64,000 nucleotides of DNA, taken from the NCBI RefSeq assembly GCF_028583545.1, contig NZ_CP087106.1:1054001-1118000 (forward strand), given 5' to 3'. Shown one piece after another: positions 33,593-42,769 of the stretch. A program made the position numbers and the translations under genes. The notes below the pieces were generated by a model that worked only from the letters and a program-made list of their open reading frames with translations, was not told where the DNA came from and made no database searches. The stretch's first letter is position 1; every line of letters begins with the position of its first letter. The DNA is from Methylobacterium sp. NMS14P. Its GTDB lineage: Bacteria > Pseudomonadota > Alphaproteobacteria > Rhizobiales > Beijerinckiaceae.

Positions 33593-36259
33593 GTGATCGA
33601 AAGTCTCGTCGCGTTCTCGGTGCGGTATCGGTGGATCGTGATCGCCTTCACGGCGTTCCTCACGGTCGCGAGCCTCGGAGTCGCGGCGCACCTGTTCCGA
33701 ATCAACACCGATGTCGAGCGGCTGATCGACCCGAAGGAGCCGTGGCGGCAGGACGAGATCAATTTCGAGAAGGCGTTCCCGCAGCGCAGCAACACCATCG
33801 TCGCGGTCATCAACGGCGAGACGCCGGAGGAGACCGAGGAGGCGGCCGCCAACCTCGCCAAGGCGCTCACGGCGCACAAGAACCTGATCGAGACGGTCTA
33901 CCGGCCCGACGGCGGACCGTTCTTCAACAAGAACGGCCTGCTGCTGATGTCGCAGGCGGACCTCGACAAGACTCTCGAGGCGCTGACCCAGCAGCAGGGT
34001 CTGCTCGGGCCGCTCGCCGCCGACCCGTCGCTGCGGGGCATCATGCGGGTGCTGACGCTGGGCGCGCGCGGCGTGAAGACCGGCGACGCCAAGATCGAGG
34101 ATCTCGAGAAGCCCATGGGGCAGATCGACGCCACCCTGCAGAAGGTGCTGGCGGGTCAGCCGGCGCGGATGTCCTGGCAGGAGCTCCTGTCGGGGGGTGA
34201 GACCAGCGTCACCGACAAGATGAAGTTCGTGGTGATCCAGCCGGTCCTCGACTTCAACGCCCTGGAGCCGGGCTACCAGGCGACCAAGCTGATCCGCAAC
34301 GTCGCCAAGGATCTCGGGATCGACGGCCAGAACGGCCTGCGGATGCGCTTGACCGGCACGGTGGCGGTGGCGGACGAGGAGTTCGCGACGCTGTCGGAGG
34401 ATGCCGGCCTCAACAACAGCATCATCGTCGGCGCGATCGTGCTGTTCCTGTGGCTGGCCCTGCGCTCGGGCAAGCTCGTCGGCGCGGTGATCATCACCAC
34501 CTTCGCGGGCCTCGTGGTCACGGCCGCCCTGGGCCTCATCATGGTCAAGGAGCTGAATCCGATCTCGGTGGCCTTCGCCGCCCTGTTCGTCGGACTCGGC
34601 ATCGATTTCGGCATCCAGTTCTCGGTGCGCTACCGGGCCGACCGCTACGAGCAGCCGACCCTGGAGAGCGCGATCCGCGCCGCGGCCCGGGGCGTCGGCT
34701 GGTCGCTGACGCTCGCCGCGGTGTCGCTGGTGGCGGGCTTCTTCGCCTTCCTGCCCACGGCCTTCCGGGGCGTGTCGGAGCTGGGCCTGATCGCCGGCGT
34801 CGGCATGATCGTGGCCTTCCTGTTCTCGCTGATCCTGCTGCCGGCGCTGATCGCGGTGTTCAAGCCGGTGGGCGAGAAGGCCGCGGTCCAGACCGATTGG
34901 CTCGTCGGCGTCGACCCGTGGATCATCCGGCACCGCAAGCCGATCCTGATCGGCGTCGGCCTCGTGACCCTGGCCGGCGCGCCGCTGCTCTGGCACCTGC
35001 CGTTCGACTCGAACCCGATGCACCTGCGCAGCGCCAAGACGCAGTCCATCGCGACCTATCTGGACCTGATCAAGAATCCCGAGACCAGCCCGAACTTCAT
35101 CGACGTCCTGGCGCCCAGCGTCGCGGAGGTCCCGTCGCTGTCGAAGACGCTCCTGGCCCTGCCGGTCACCGCCTCGGTCAACAGCATCGACACCTTCGTG
35201 CCGCGGGATCAGGACAAGAAGCTGGCCCAGATCGCCGACACGGCCCAGCTCCTCGACCCGGTGCTCAATCCCGGCCGCCGGCCGCCGCCGCCGACCGACG
35301 CCGACAACGTCAAGGCGCTCAAGGACGCCGCCGCGGCGCTCAACGGCCTCTCGGCCGACGCCAAGGGCGACGCGAAGGGCGCCCAGGAGGCCAAGCAGCT
35401 CGCCGGCACCCTGGACAAGCTCGCCGCCGGCCCGATCCAGCTGCGCGAGGCGGCCTCGGTGGCGCTGACCAAGGACTTGGTACCGCTGCTCGCGCGCCTG
35501 CGCGACCTGCTGCATCCCGAGAAGATCACGCTGGAGAACCTGCCGCCGCAGCTCAAGGCCGACTGGGTGGCGGCAGACGGCCGGGCGCGCATCGAGGTCC
35601 ACCCGAAGGGCGACTCGAACGACGACACGGTGCTCCGCCGGTTCTCGGACGAGGTCCTGAAGGTCGCCCCGCACGCGACCGGCGCGCCCGTGGCCACGAC
35701 GCAGTCGAGTTACACGATCCTGGGCGCCTTCGTGCAGGCGGCGGTGACGGCCTTCGTGCTGATCTTCGTCATCCTGTCGGTCGCCCTGCGCAAGCCCTGG
35801 GACGTGGCGATGACCCTCGGCCCGCTGGTGATCGCGACCCTCTGGACGCTGATGGCGATGCGCATCGTCGGCATGCCGCTGAACTTCGCCAACATCATCG
35901 CCCTGCCGCTGATGCTCGCGGTCGGCGTGGCGTTCCACATCTACTACGTGATCGCGTGGCGGGCGGGCGTGACCGACATGCTCGCCTCCAGCCTGACCCG
36001 GGCGATCTTCTTCTCGGCGCTGACCACGGGCAGCGCCTTCGGGTCGCTGGTCCTGTCGAGCCATCCGGGCACGGCCAGCATGGGCAAGCTGCTGGCGCTG
36101 TCGCTGTTCTTCACCCTGGTGGCGGCGTTCTTCGTGGTTCCGGCGACCCTCGGCGAGCCGCCGGAGCAGCCCGACGAGGATCGTCCGGAAGCCGAGAAGG
36201 CGGCCGGCGCGGCCCTGCGCAAGGCCGCCCCGCACCAGGACCCGGTGCCGGCCAAGTAG
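33593..36259 (+). CDS. hpnN: Hopanoid transporter HpnN (RND superfamily)
   Basis: The 888-residue RND-family (MmpL-like) membrane protein moves hopanoids to the outer membrane in species where it has been studied. A first helix at residues 10-30 is followed by a periplasmic domain, then six-helix bundles at about 280-430 and 710-870. IDFGIQFSVRYRADRYEQ is the RND-type conserved helix segment. The start is GTG 33593, 5 bases after GGCAGGG; GTG 33587 is also in frame but overlaps that ribosome site. A hairpin at 36271-36296 separates it from the convergent MarR-GNAT gene. Confidence 0.93.
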   Translation: MIESLVAFSVRYRWIVIAFTAFLTVASLGVAAHLFRINTDVERLIDPKEPWRQDEINFEKAFPQRSNTIVAVINGETPEETEEAAANLAKALTAHKNLIETVYRPDGGPFFNKNGLLLMSQADLDKTLEALTQQQGLLGPLAADPSLRGIMRVLTLGARGVKTGDAKIEDLEKPMGQIDATLQKVLAGQPARMSWQELLSGGETSVTDKMKFVVIQPVLDFNALEPGYQATKLIRNVAKDLGIDGQNGLRMRLTGTVAVADEEFATLSEDAGLNNSIIVGAIVLFLWLALRSGKLVGAVIITTFAGLVVTAALGLIMVKELNPISVAFAALFVGLGIDFGIQFSVRYRADRYEQPTLESAIRAAARGVGWSLTLAAVSLVAGFFAFLPTAFRGVSELGLIAGVGMIVAFLFSLILLPALIAVFKPVGEKAAVQTDWLVGVDPWIIRHRKPILIGVGLVTLAGAPLLWHLPFDSNPMHLRSAKTQSIATYLDLIKNPETSPNFIDVLAPSVAEVPSLSKTLLALPVTASVNSIDTFVPRDQDKKLAQIADTAQLLDPVLNPGRRPPPPTDADNVKALKDAAAALNGLSADAKGDAKGAQEAKQLAGTLDKLAAGPIQLREAASVALTKDLVPLLARLRDLLHPEKITLENLPPQLKADWVAADGRARIEVHPKGDSNDDTVLRRFSDEVLKVAPHATGAPVATTQSSYTILGAFVQAAVTAFVLIFVILSVALRKPWDVAMTLGPLVIATLWTLMAMRIVGMPLNFANIIALPLMLAVGVAFHIYYVIAWRAGVTDMLASSLTRAIFFSALTTGSAFGSLVLSSHPGTASMGKLLALSLFFTLVAAFFVVPATLGEPPEQPDEDRPEAEKAAGAALRKAAPHQDPVPAK

Positions 36260-36270
36260 GATTGGCGAGT

Positions 36271-36296
36271 GGCGCCGGCCCGTCGCGGCCGGCGCC
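36271..36296. terminator. Hairpin after hpnN
   Basis: GGCGCCGGCC pairs perfectly with GGCCGGCGCC across a 6-base loop, 11 bp after the hpnN stop and 10 bp from the stop of the convergent MarR-GNAT gene. No T-run follows. Confidence 0.55.
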
Positions 36297-36306
36297 CCGG
36301 GCGGCC

Positions 36307-37182
36307 TCAGACGGCCTTCTCGAAGAAGTGGTCCGGGTACGGGTCGTCGTTGAAGCGGTCGATCTCCACCCAGCCCGACCGCCGGTAGAGCGCCAGCGCC
36401 TCGGGGAGGGCGCTGCTGGTGTCGAGCCGCAGCGTCCGGACCCCGAGCCCGCGGGCGGCGGCCTCGGACTCCTCCATGAGCCGCTTGGCGAGGCCCAGCC
36501 CGCGCGCCGCGGGATCGACCCAGAGCCGCTTGATCTCCGCGACCGCGCCGCCGCCTCCCTTGAGTCCGACGCATCCGACCGGCAGGCCGTCGGCGCACGC
36601 GAGCAGGAACACGCCGCGCGGACGCACCATGGCGCTGGCCTCGGGGTCGCACGACAGGGCGACGTCGAACCCGCCGGCGAATCGGCTCCCCAGCTCGGCG
36701 TAGTAGGCGGCGAGGCAGGCGCGGGCGGACTCGCTCGCGGGATCGGCCTCCGTGATCGCGACGGCGTCGCGGCCGAGCGCCAGGGCGACCCGGTCCATGG
36801 CGTGCAGGAGCGCCTCCACCTGCGGCGCGCGCTCCAGCAGGGCGACGGCCCGGGCATCCGACAGCGCCTCGTAGGCCGCGAACTCGCGCCGCCCGGCCTC
36901 CGTCAGGGACGCGATCCGGCGGCGGGCATCCGCGGGATGCGGCGCCGTCGCGACCAGCCCCTCCTCCTCCAGGCTCCGCAGGAGACGGCTCATCAGGCCG
37001 GAATCGAGACCGAGATAGGTGCGGATCGCACCGATCTCCGCGCGCCCGGCTCCGATGGCGTTCAGGACGCGCGCCGCGCCCAGGGGGCGGCCGCGACCCA
37101 GGAACGAGGAATCGAGCGCGCCGACCTCGGCGGTGACGGCGCGGGCGAACCGGCGGACGCGGGCGATCTCGGCAGGTCCCAT
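36307..37182 (-). CDS. MarR-family regulator fused to a GNAT acetyltransferase
   Basis: The 291-residue fusion has a winged-helix MarR domain at about residues 10-140 (TYLGLDSGLMSRLLRSLEEEGLVATAPHPADARRR contains the recognition helix and wing) and a GNAT domain at about 150-290 (LWVDPAARGLGLAKRLMEE, ALYRRSGWVEIDRFNDDPY). It should bind DNA as a dimer, and the acetyltransferase may modify or sense a small molecule. A 9-bp-arm palindrome directly upstream of its ATG suggests autoregulation. It interrupts the hopanoid region between hpnN and hpnK, but no direct link to hopanoids is visible. Confidence 0.88.
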   Translation of the reverse strand: MGPAEIARVRRFARAVTAEVGALDSSFLGRGRPLGAARVLNAIGAGRAEIGAIRTYLGLDSGLMSRLLRSLEEEGLVATAPHPADARRRIASLTEAGRREFAAYEALSDARAVALLERAPQVEALLHAMDRVALALGRDAVAITEADPASESARACLAAYYAELGSRFAGGFDVALSCDPEASAMVRPRGVFLLACADGLPVGCVGLKGGGGAVAEIKRLWVDPAARGLGLAKRLMEESEAAARGLGVRTLRLDTSSALPEALALYRRSGWVEIDRFNDDPYPDHFFEKAV

Positions 37183-37184
37183 AC

Positions 37185-37204
37185 TGTCTGACTAAAGTCA
37201 GACA
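37185..37204. promoter_or_regulatory. MarR-type operator upstream of the MarR-GNAT gene
   Basis: TGTCTGACT and AGTCAGACA are exact reverse complements separated by AA. The site starts three bases upstream of the ATG (37182), so a bound repressor would block initiation. The core TGACT-AA-AGTCA resembles operators of MarR proteins. The same site lies 10 bp beyond the hpnK stop. Confidence 0.75.
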
Positions 37205-37214
37205 TCTGTCCCGG

Positions 37215-38057
37215 TCAAGCGAGGAAGTCGGAGAACCCGCCGCGGACCGCGCCCGACGCGTCGGCAGCCGACCGGGATGCGGGGGCGATCAGCGCGTCCC
37301 GCTCGTCGGCGTAGCGGTAGCCCGGCGCCTCGCCGGGGAAGCCGGCGGCGGTGGCCGGGTGGGTGTAGAGCTCGGTCAGACCGTCCGGAAGTTCGGCCAG
37401 CAGGGCCGCGACGCGGGCGGGCGTCATGGCGCCGGACCACGCGAGGCCGAGGGTGCGGTCGGGGATCAGCAGCCCGGCCTGCCGGGCGCGGACGGCGAGC
37501 AGCGCCGCCCAGGGGGCGATGTCGAGGGCGGCCCGCGGCCGGGCTCCGGGCTCGGCGCGGCGCAGGATCTCGCGCGGCTCCCGGGGAACCCGCAGGGCGC
37601 GCATCCCGAAGTCGCGGCCGACGCGCAGCACCGCCCCGGCGATCAGCGGGTGGACGTGGAAGTGCTTGTGGGCGTTGACGTGGTCCAGCGGCAGGCCGGT
37701 GGCCCGGTAGGCCTCGAACTGCGCGCGGATCTCGGCGGCGAGCTGGCGCCGGGCCGCGGGCCTGCGGGCGAAGTCGAGGCCGAGGCGGGCCATGTCGGCC
37801 CGCATCAGGCCGGCTTCGTCCGTCAGGTCGGGCAGGTCCGCGGCGGGGAGGGTAGGCCACGCCTCCACGAGGACGAGGTGCAGCCCGACCCGCAGGGATG
37901 GCATCCGCCGCGCCCGCGCGACGGCGTCGGCGGCGGCCGGCGCCGAGACCATCAGGCTCGCCGCCGTGAGGATCCCGTCGCGATGCGCCTGCTCGACGGC
38001 CTCGTTGACCTCGGGACTCAGCCCGAAATCGTCCGCGGTGACGACCAGACGCTTCAC
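37215..38057 (-). CDS. hpnK: Hopanoid N-acetylglucosaminyl deacetylase HpnK (YdjC-like)
   Basis: The 280-residue protein belongs to the YdjC-like carbohydrate deacetylase family and is named HpnK in hopanoid loci, where it removes the acetyl group from N-acetylglucosaminyl-bacteriohopanetetrol made by HpnI. TADDFGLS near residue 7 gives the metal-binding Asp pair, and VNAHKHFHVHP gives the histidine ligands. The start is GTG 38057, five bases after ACGAGG and just before the conserved KRLVVTADDFG; there is no ATG nearby. It follows hpnJ after 107 bp that hold three consecutive hairpins. Confidence 0.92.
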   Translation of the reverse strand: MKRLVVTADDFGLSPEVNEAVEQAHRDGILTAASLMVSAPAAADAVARARRMPSLRVGLHLVLVEAWPTLPAADLPDLTDEAGLMRADMARLGLDFARRPAARRQLAAEIRAQFEAYRATGLPLDHVNAHKHFHVHPLIAGAVLRVGRDFGMRALRVPREPREILRRAEPGARPRAALDIAPWAALLAVRARQAGLLIPDRTLGLAWSGAMTPARVAALLAELPDGLTELYTHPATAAGFPGEAPGYRYADERDALIAPASRSAADASGAVRGGFSDFLA

Positions 38058-38084
38058 GCAAACCTCGTAACGGGTGTCGACGGG

Positions 38085-38155
38085 TCCAGGGTTGGAGCCC
38101 TGGAAGAAGGCGCGGGGCTCTGCCCCGCACTCTCCGCCGGGGCCGCAGGCCCCGG
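38085..38155. repeat. Three consecutive hairpins between hpnJ and hpnK
   Basis: Three perfect stem-loops stand in a row: 38085-38104 (7-bp stem), 38112-38128 (7-bp stem, 3-base loop) and 38137-38155 (8-bp stem, 3-base loop). The arrangement looks like a dispersed intergenic palindromic element rather than an intrinsic terminator, and it lies inside the hopanoid operon. Confidence 0.6.
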
Positions 38156-38164
38156 ACCCCGGAC

Positions 38165-39598
38165 TCACGCCGCCTTGGCGGTGCCCTGACGCTCCTTGAG
38201 GAAGCGGTAGAACTCGACGCCCTCGCGCAGGCGGCGCTTCATCATGTCGGGCGAGCGCACCATCTCGCTGACGATCGAGGCGATCTTCGGCGCGCGGAAG
38301 TAGAACTTCTTGTAGAACTCCTCGACCGAGGTGAAGATCTCGGTGTGCGAGAGGTGCGGGTAGTGCAGCGGCGCGACCTGCACGCCGTTCTCGTCGACGA
38401 GCTCGGCGTTCTCGATGTCGAGCCAGCCGTTCTCCACCGCCTGCTTGTACAGGAAGGTGCCCGGGTAGGGCGCGGCCAGCGAGACCTGGATCGTGTGCGG
38501 GTTGATCCGCTTGGCGAAGGCGATCGTCTCCTGGATCGTCTCCTTCGTCTCGCCCGGCAGGCCGAGGATGAAAGTGCCGTGGATGGCGATGCCCAGGTCG
38601 TGGCAATCCTTGGTGAACTTCTCGGCGACCTCGACCCGCATGCCCTTCTTGATGTTGTGCAGGATCTGCTGGTTGCCGGACTCGTAGCCGACAAGCAGCA
38701 GGCGCAGGCCGTTCTCCTTGAGCACCTTCAGGGTCTCGCGCGGCACGTTCGCCTTGGCGTTGCACGACCACGTGACGCCGAGCTTGCCGAGCTCGCGGGC
38801 GATCTCCTCGGCGCGCGGCAGGTTATCGGTGAAGGTGTCGTCGTCGAAGAAGAACTCCTTGGTCTGCGGGAACTCCTTCAGGCAGTACTTGATCTCCTCG
38901 ATCACGTGGGCGACCGAGCGGGTGCGGTAGGTGTGGCCGCCGACCGTCTGCGGCCAGAGGCAGAAGGTGCAGCGGCTCTTGCAGCCCCGGCCCGAGTAGA
39001 ACGAGATGTAGGGGTGCTTGAGGTACCCGATGAAGTACTTCTCCATCTCCAGGTCGCGCTTGTAGACGCTGGTGACGAAGGGCAGCTGATCCATGTCGGT
39101 CATGATCTCGCGGTCCTCGTTGTGGACCACGACACCGTTGGCGTCGCGATAGGACAGCCCCTTGATCTCCGACATCGGGACGCCGTCGGCGACCTCCTTG
39201 ACGGTGAAGTCGAACTCGTTGCGGGCGCAGAAGTCGACCACCGGGGCCTGGGCCATCGCGCCGGCGGCGTCGACCGCGACCTTGGCGCCGATCAGGCCGG
39301 CGATGAGCTTCGGGTTGGCGGCCTTGAGCGCCTCGATCGTCTTCACGTCGGACTTGAACGACGGCACCGAGGTGTGGAGCACGACGAGGTCGAAGTCGTT
39401 GGCCTGGGCCACGATCTCGGCGAGCTTGATGTTGTGCGGCGGCGCGTCGATCAGCTTCGAGTTCGGCACCAGGGCGGCCGGCTGGGCCAGCCAGGTCGGG
39501 TACCAGAACGACTTGATCTCGCGCTTGGCCTGGTAACGGGAGCCGGCACCGCCGTCGAAACCGTCGAAGGTGGGGGCCTGGAGGAAGAGCGTGCGCAT
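38165..39598 (-). CDS. hpnJ: Hopanoid cyclitol-ether synthase HpnJ (B12-binding radical SAM)
   Basis: The 477-residue enzyme is a B12-binding-domain radical SAM protein. An N-terminal cobalamin-binding-like region covers about 1-160, and the radical SAM cluster is Cys206, Cys210 and Cys213 in GRGCKSRCTFCLWPQ. EFFFDDDTFTDN and GYESGNQQIL are typical downstream segments. In Burkholderia HpnJ is required to turn glucosaminyl-bacteriohopanetetrol into the cyclitol ether by ring contraction. ATG 39598 is 55 bp after hpnI, so hpnI-J-K follow the biochemical logic on one strand. Confidence 0.94.
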   Translation of the reverse strand: MRTLFLQAPTFDGFDGGAGSRYQAKREIKSFWYPTWLAQPAALVPNSKLIDAPPHNIKLAEIVAQANDFDLVVLHTSVPSFKSDVKTIEALKAANPKLIAGLIGAKVAVDAAGAMAQAPVVDFCARNEFDFTVKEVADGVPMSEIKGLSYRDANGVVVHNEDREIMTDMDQLPFVTSVYKRDLEMEKYFIGYLKHPYISFYSGRGCKSRCTFCLWPQTVGGHTYRTRSVAHVIEEIKYCLKEFPQTKEFFFDDDTFTDNLPRAEEIARELGKLGVTWSCNAKANVPRETLKVLKENGLRLLLVGYESGNQQILHNIKKGMRVEVAEKFTKDCHDLGIAIHGTFILGLPGETKETIQETIAFAKRINPHTIQVSLAAPYPGTFLYKQAVENGWLDIENAELVDENGVQVAPLHYPHLSHTEIFTSVEEFYKKFYFRAPKIASIVSEMVRSPDMMKRRLREGVEFYRFLKERQGTAKAA

Positions 39599-39653
39599 GG
39601 GGTTCAAGGCCTCAGGGCAATGCCGGGGGAGGGCGGGGGAGAGGTAGCCGGGT

Positions 39654-40862
39654 TCAGCGGAGCGGCGCGCCGGCATCGCGGCCGAGTTCGGCGTCCGGGA
39701 TCAGTGTGCCATCCGCAACCACGTGATAATCGTGACCTTTCCATGTCACCGACCCCGACACGAAGGCCCAGGAGAAGTTCAGGAAGGAGAGGATGTCGCG
39801 GATCGGCAACAGTCCGTAGGGGTGCGGGGCGAGGCCGAAGGCCCGCTCCAGCTGCCGGCAGAGCAGCACGCGGCTCGCCAGCGCCGCGGCGGCGACCCAG
39901 AGCGCGCCGGTCCCGGCGCCGGGCAGGAGCGCGCCCAGCAGGGCGAGCGGGAAGGCGTGGGTGACGATCGAGCCGGCGTAGCCGGCCGGGTCGACGGTGC
40001 GGATCGTCCGGTTCCAGCGCAGCTCGTGCCGCCACAGGCCGGAGAGATCGGTGTCGACGCTGGTGTGACCGATCGTGAAGCTCGGGATCACCACGCGGCC
40101 GCCGAGGCCGCGCAGGGCGGCGCCGATGGCGTAATCGTCCGCGAGATCGTTGCGGAAGGTGCGGAAGCCGCCCACCGCCTCCAGGCTCGCCCGGGTGAAG
40201 GCCACGGTGGAGCCGAAGCAGGGCTTCGCCAGCCCGAGGCTCAGGCCCATCACGACGTTGGGCAGGAAGTGGGTGTCGATCGCGAGCGTCGAGAGCTGGT
40301 CGTACAGGCCCCGGAAGGCCGGGACGCCGTGGTACAGGCAGGTGACGCCGGTGACGCCGTCCTGCGACAGCTCCGCGACGAGGCGCTCCAGGTAGTCGGA
40401 GCCCACCACCATGTCGCTGTCGGCCAGCACCACCACGTCGTGGGCGATGGCCTCGGCCATGTTGATCAGGTTGGAGACCTTGCGGTTCGACCCGTGCTGC
40501 CGACCGTCGATCACCAGGTCGATGCGGGCGTCGGGATAGGCCTGCTGCAGGCGCTCGACCACGCCGATCGCGGGATCGGTGGACTTTTGGACGCCGAACA
40601 GGACCTGGACCGGCCCGGCGTAGTCCTGGCGCAGCACGGTCTCGAGATTCGCGTAGAGATTGGGCTCGAGGCCGCAGAGCGGCTTCAGCACGGTCACGGA
40701 GGGCCGCGTCGCGCCGGCGGGGAGCACGGGCGGGCGGCGCCCCGCGTAGCGGCCGGCGCAGGTGGCCGCGGCCAGCCCGTAGACGCAGCCCGCCGCCGCC
40801 AGGATCAGGCAGAGCAGCGAGAGCCACGAGAGGCCGAGCAGCGCCAGCGAGGAGACATCCAT
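39654..40862 (-). CDS. hpnI: Hopanoid glycosyltransferase HpnI
   Basis: The 402-residue family 2 glycosyltransferase adds N-acetylglucosamine to bacteriohopanetetrol. A membrane helix spans residues 8-32, SVTVLKPLCGLEPNLYANL starts the GT-A domain, the metal-binding LADSD has Asp148 and Asp150, LADDYAIGAAL supplies the likely base, and RHELRWNRT resembles the RxxRW motif. Two or three more hydrophobic helices occupy about 315-360. ATG 40862 is used; the upstream open frame antisense to nothing looks non-coding. It follows hpnM after 86 bp. Confidence 0.93.
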   Translation of the reverse strand: MDVSSLALLGLSWLSLLCLILAAAGCVYGLAAATCAGRYAGRRPPVLPAGATRPSVTVLKPLCGLEPNLYANLETVLRQDYAGPVQVLFGVQKSTDPAIGVVERLQQAYPDARIDLVIDGRQHGSNRKVSNLINMAEAIAHDVVVLADSDMVVGSDYLERLVAELSQDGVTGVTCLYHGVPAFRGLYDQLSTLAIDTHFLPNVVMGLSLGLAKPCFGSTVAFTRASLEAVGGFRTFRNDLADDYAIGAALRGLGGRVVIPSFTIGHTSVDTDLSGLWRHELRWNRTIRTVDPAGYAGSIVTHAFPLALLGALLPGAGTGALWVAAAALASRVLLCRQLERAFGLAPHPYGLLPIRDILSFLNFSWAFVSGSVTWKGHDYHVVADGTLIPDAELGRDAGAPLR

Positions 40863-40948
40863 CCGGTGGGATCCGTGCGGTCGTCCGGCCGCCGAGGCGG
40901 CGATGGCCGCGAACGGCCGGTTCAGGTCGGCGCTGGCGCCGGCGCCGC

Positions 40949-41572
40949 TCAGGGCGTCGGCTTGGCCGCGAGCATGCCGTCGACCCGCGCCCGGAGGAAC
41001 TTCACGACGCCGTCGGCCCCGCCGGACTTCAGCGGCGCCGACAGGGCGTTCCGCTGCGCGGCGATCTCGCTGACGTCGCCGTTGAGCAGGACGTCCTGGA
41101 TGCGGTTGTCGGCGTTGACGACGAAGTCCACGGCGGAATCGTCGCCGTCCGCGGCGGTGACGCGGGTCGGCACCACGCGCTGGGCGCCCCGCTCCTCGAC
41201 CTTCGGGGTCACGTCGAACTTGCCGCCGGCGGCGCGGGCCAGCCGGTTGGCGTAGGTCACGGTCAGGCTGCGCTTGAACGCGTCGATCACCGCCGCCTGC
41301 TGCTCCGGGGTGAAGCTCGACCATTTCGAGCCCACCGCGATGCGGGTCATGGCGGGGAAGTCGAACGCCTTGTCGAGCGCGGGGCCCACGGCCTCGACCC
41401 TGGCCGGCAGGGGGCCGGGCCCGTCCTTCAGCGCGGCCGAGAAGGCGGCGTACAGGTCGCGCACGGTCTGAACGGCCGGATCGTCCGCGGCCCACGACGG
41501 GGCCGGGACGAGCAGGGTCAGGGCCATGGGAGCGGCGATGAGGGCGGCCGCGAGCCGGCGGGTCAGGCGCAC
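40949..41572 (-). CDS. hpnM: Hopanoid-associated periplasmic protein HpnM (MlaC/Ttg2-like)
   Basis: The 207-residue protein has a signal peptide (LAAALIAAPMALTLLVPAPSWA) and the MlaC/toluene-tolerance Ttg2 fold, which carries lipids across the periplasm: FDFPAMTRIAVGSKWSSFTPEQ and FKRSLTVTYANRLA are family segments. HpnM occurs only in hopanoid loci and may shuttle hopanoids, perhaps with HpnN. The start is GTG 41572, which overlaps the last 10 bases of hpnL and has GAGGAG upstream. Confidence 0.9.
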   Translation of the reverse strand: MRLTRRLAAALIAAPMALTLLVPAPSWAADDPAVQTVRDLYAAFSAALKDGPGPLPARVEAVGPALDKAFDFPAMTRIAVGSKWSSFTPEQQAAVIDAFKRSLTVTYANRLARAAGGKFDVTPKVEERGAQRVVPTRVTAADGDDSAVDFVVNADNRIQDVLLNGDVSEIAAQRNALSAPLKSGGADGVVKFLRARVDGMLAAKPTP

Positions 41573-42675
41573 TTCTTCAACTCCTCGCCGTCGCCGAGCC
41601 GCGCCCCCATGCGCGGCGGGGCGTAGCTGTAGAACGGGCCGAGGGTGGCGGGCTGCGCGATCCTCTTGGCCTTGCGCCCGGCCTCCGGCTCCGGCTCGCG
41701 CTCCTCTTCCTCGGGCGCCTCGGACCGGAGCTTGGACTCGATCCGGTGCCAGAGCAGGAGGCTCGGGAGCCCGACGCCGAGATCGGCGAAGCGCTTGACC
41801 AGCGACAGGGCGAGCGCCGCCTCGGCCGGGATATTGAACAGGCCGCACAGGGCGATCAGGCCGCCCTCCTGCGCGCCCAGGGCGCCGGGCACCGCGAAGG
41901 CCGCGCCGCGCACGGCCTGGGCGAGGCTCTCGATCATGAGCGCCTGCGCGAAGTCGATCGGGTAGCCCATGAACCGCAGGCAGACATAGACCTCGAGCGT
42001 GCCGATCACCCAGCCGACGAGGTGGACCGCGAGGGCCGCCGCGAAGCGACCGTGGTTGCCGTAGAGCCGGCGCAGGCTGTCGTAGAGCTGGTCGATGGCG
42101 CCGAAGGCCCGCCACTCGCGCCCGGAGGCGAAGCGGCTGAGCAGGGCCTGGATCAGGCGGTGACCGGCCCGGCGCTGGATCAGGTAGAAGGCGCCGAGCG
42201 CCGGGACCGCCAGGGCCAGCCCGCCCTCGACCGTGTGGGCGATCGGGCCGTCGCCGGAGATCAGGACCAGCAGGGCGAGGCCGGCCACCGTGAACAGGAG
42301 CTGCGTCAGCGCCTGGGTCATCAGATCGACGAACATGCTGGCGCCCGCGAGCGCGCCCGGGACGTTGCGCTTCGACAGGAGGCGGGCGCCGACGAAGTCA
42401 CCGCCGACGGTGGCGACGGGCAGCAGCGTGTTGATGCCCTCGCGGACGAAGCGGAGCGAGACGCAGTCGGCGAGCTTGGTCGCGCCGGCGGGGAACACGA
42501 CGTACCAGCCGAGCCCCGCCCAGGCGACGGCCACGAGGCGCGCCAGCACCACCAGGGCGGCGCCCCAGCCGGCACTCACGACGGCGGCCGACACGTCCTC
42601 CAGACCGGAGGACATGAACAGGCCGACGACCGTGCACAGACCGGCGATCGAGGCCAAGGTCGTCAGGCGCTTCAT
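41563..42675 (-). CDS. hpnL: Hopanoid-associated membrane protein HpnL
   Basis: The 370-residue polytopic membrane protein belongs to the lysylphosphatidylglycerol-synthetase transmembrane (UPF0104) group and to the HpnL family of hopanoid loci. It has about seven helices, with LRFVREGINTLLPVATVGGDFVGARLL near residue 74 and AAFAVPGALGAQEGGLIALCG near 247 as the two strongly conserved family segments. The C-terminus is polar and Glu/Arg-rich. Function is not established; flippase-like activity is possible. It begins the leftward hpnL-M-I-J-K series and is divergent from the amidinotransferase. Confidence 0.9.
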   Translation of the reverse strand: MKRLTTLASIAGLCTVVGLFMSSGLEDVSAAVVSAGWGAALVVLARLVAVAWAGLGWYVVFPAGATKLADCVSLRFVREGINTLLPVATVGGDFVGARLLSKRNVPGALAGASMFVDLMTQALTQLLFTVAGLALLVLISGDGPIAHTVEGGLALAVPALGAFYLIQRRAGHRLIQALLSRFASGREWRAFGAIDQLYDSLRRLYGNHGRFAAALAVHLVGWVIGTLEVYVCLRFMGYPIDFAQALMIESLAQAVRGAAFAVPGALGAQEGGLIALCGLFNIPAEAALALSLVKRFADLGVGLPSLLLWHRIESKLRSEAPEEEEREPEPEAGRKAKRIAQPATLGPFYSYAPPRMGARLGDGEELKKCA

Positions 42676-42769
42676 TGTCGTCTTTCAAGCTCGCAAAAGG
42701 CTTGATGCGGGAAATCGGTCACGGTCGCGGCAGAAATAGGTCCGTCGGCCCGGGAACGTTTCTGTCACG

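Noticed and set aside
33248..36652. A long minus-strand open frame opposite hpnN
   Set aside because: Low-complexity Arg/Gln/Asp/His-rich translation with no motif, exactly opposite a well-supported RND transporter.
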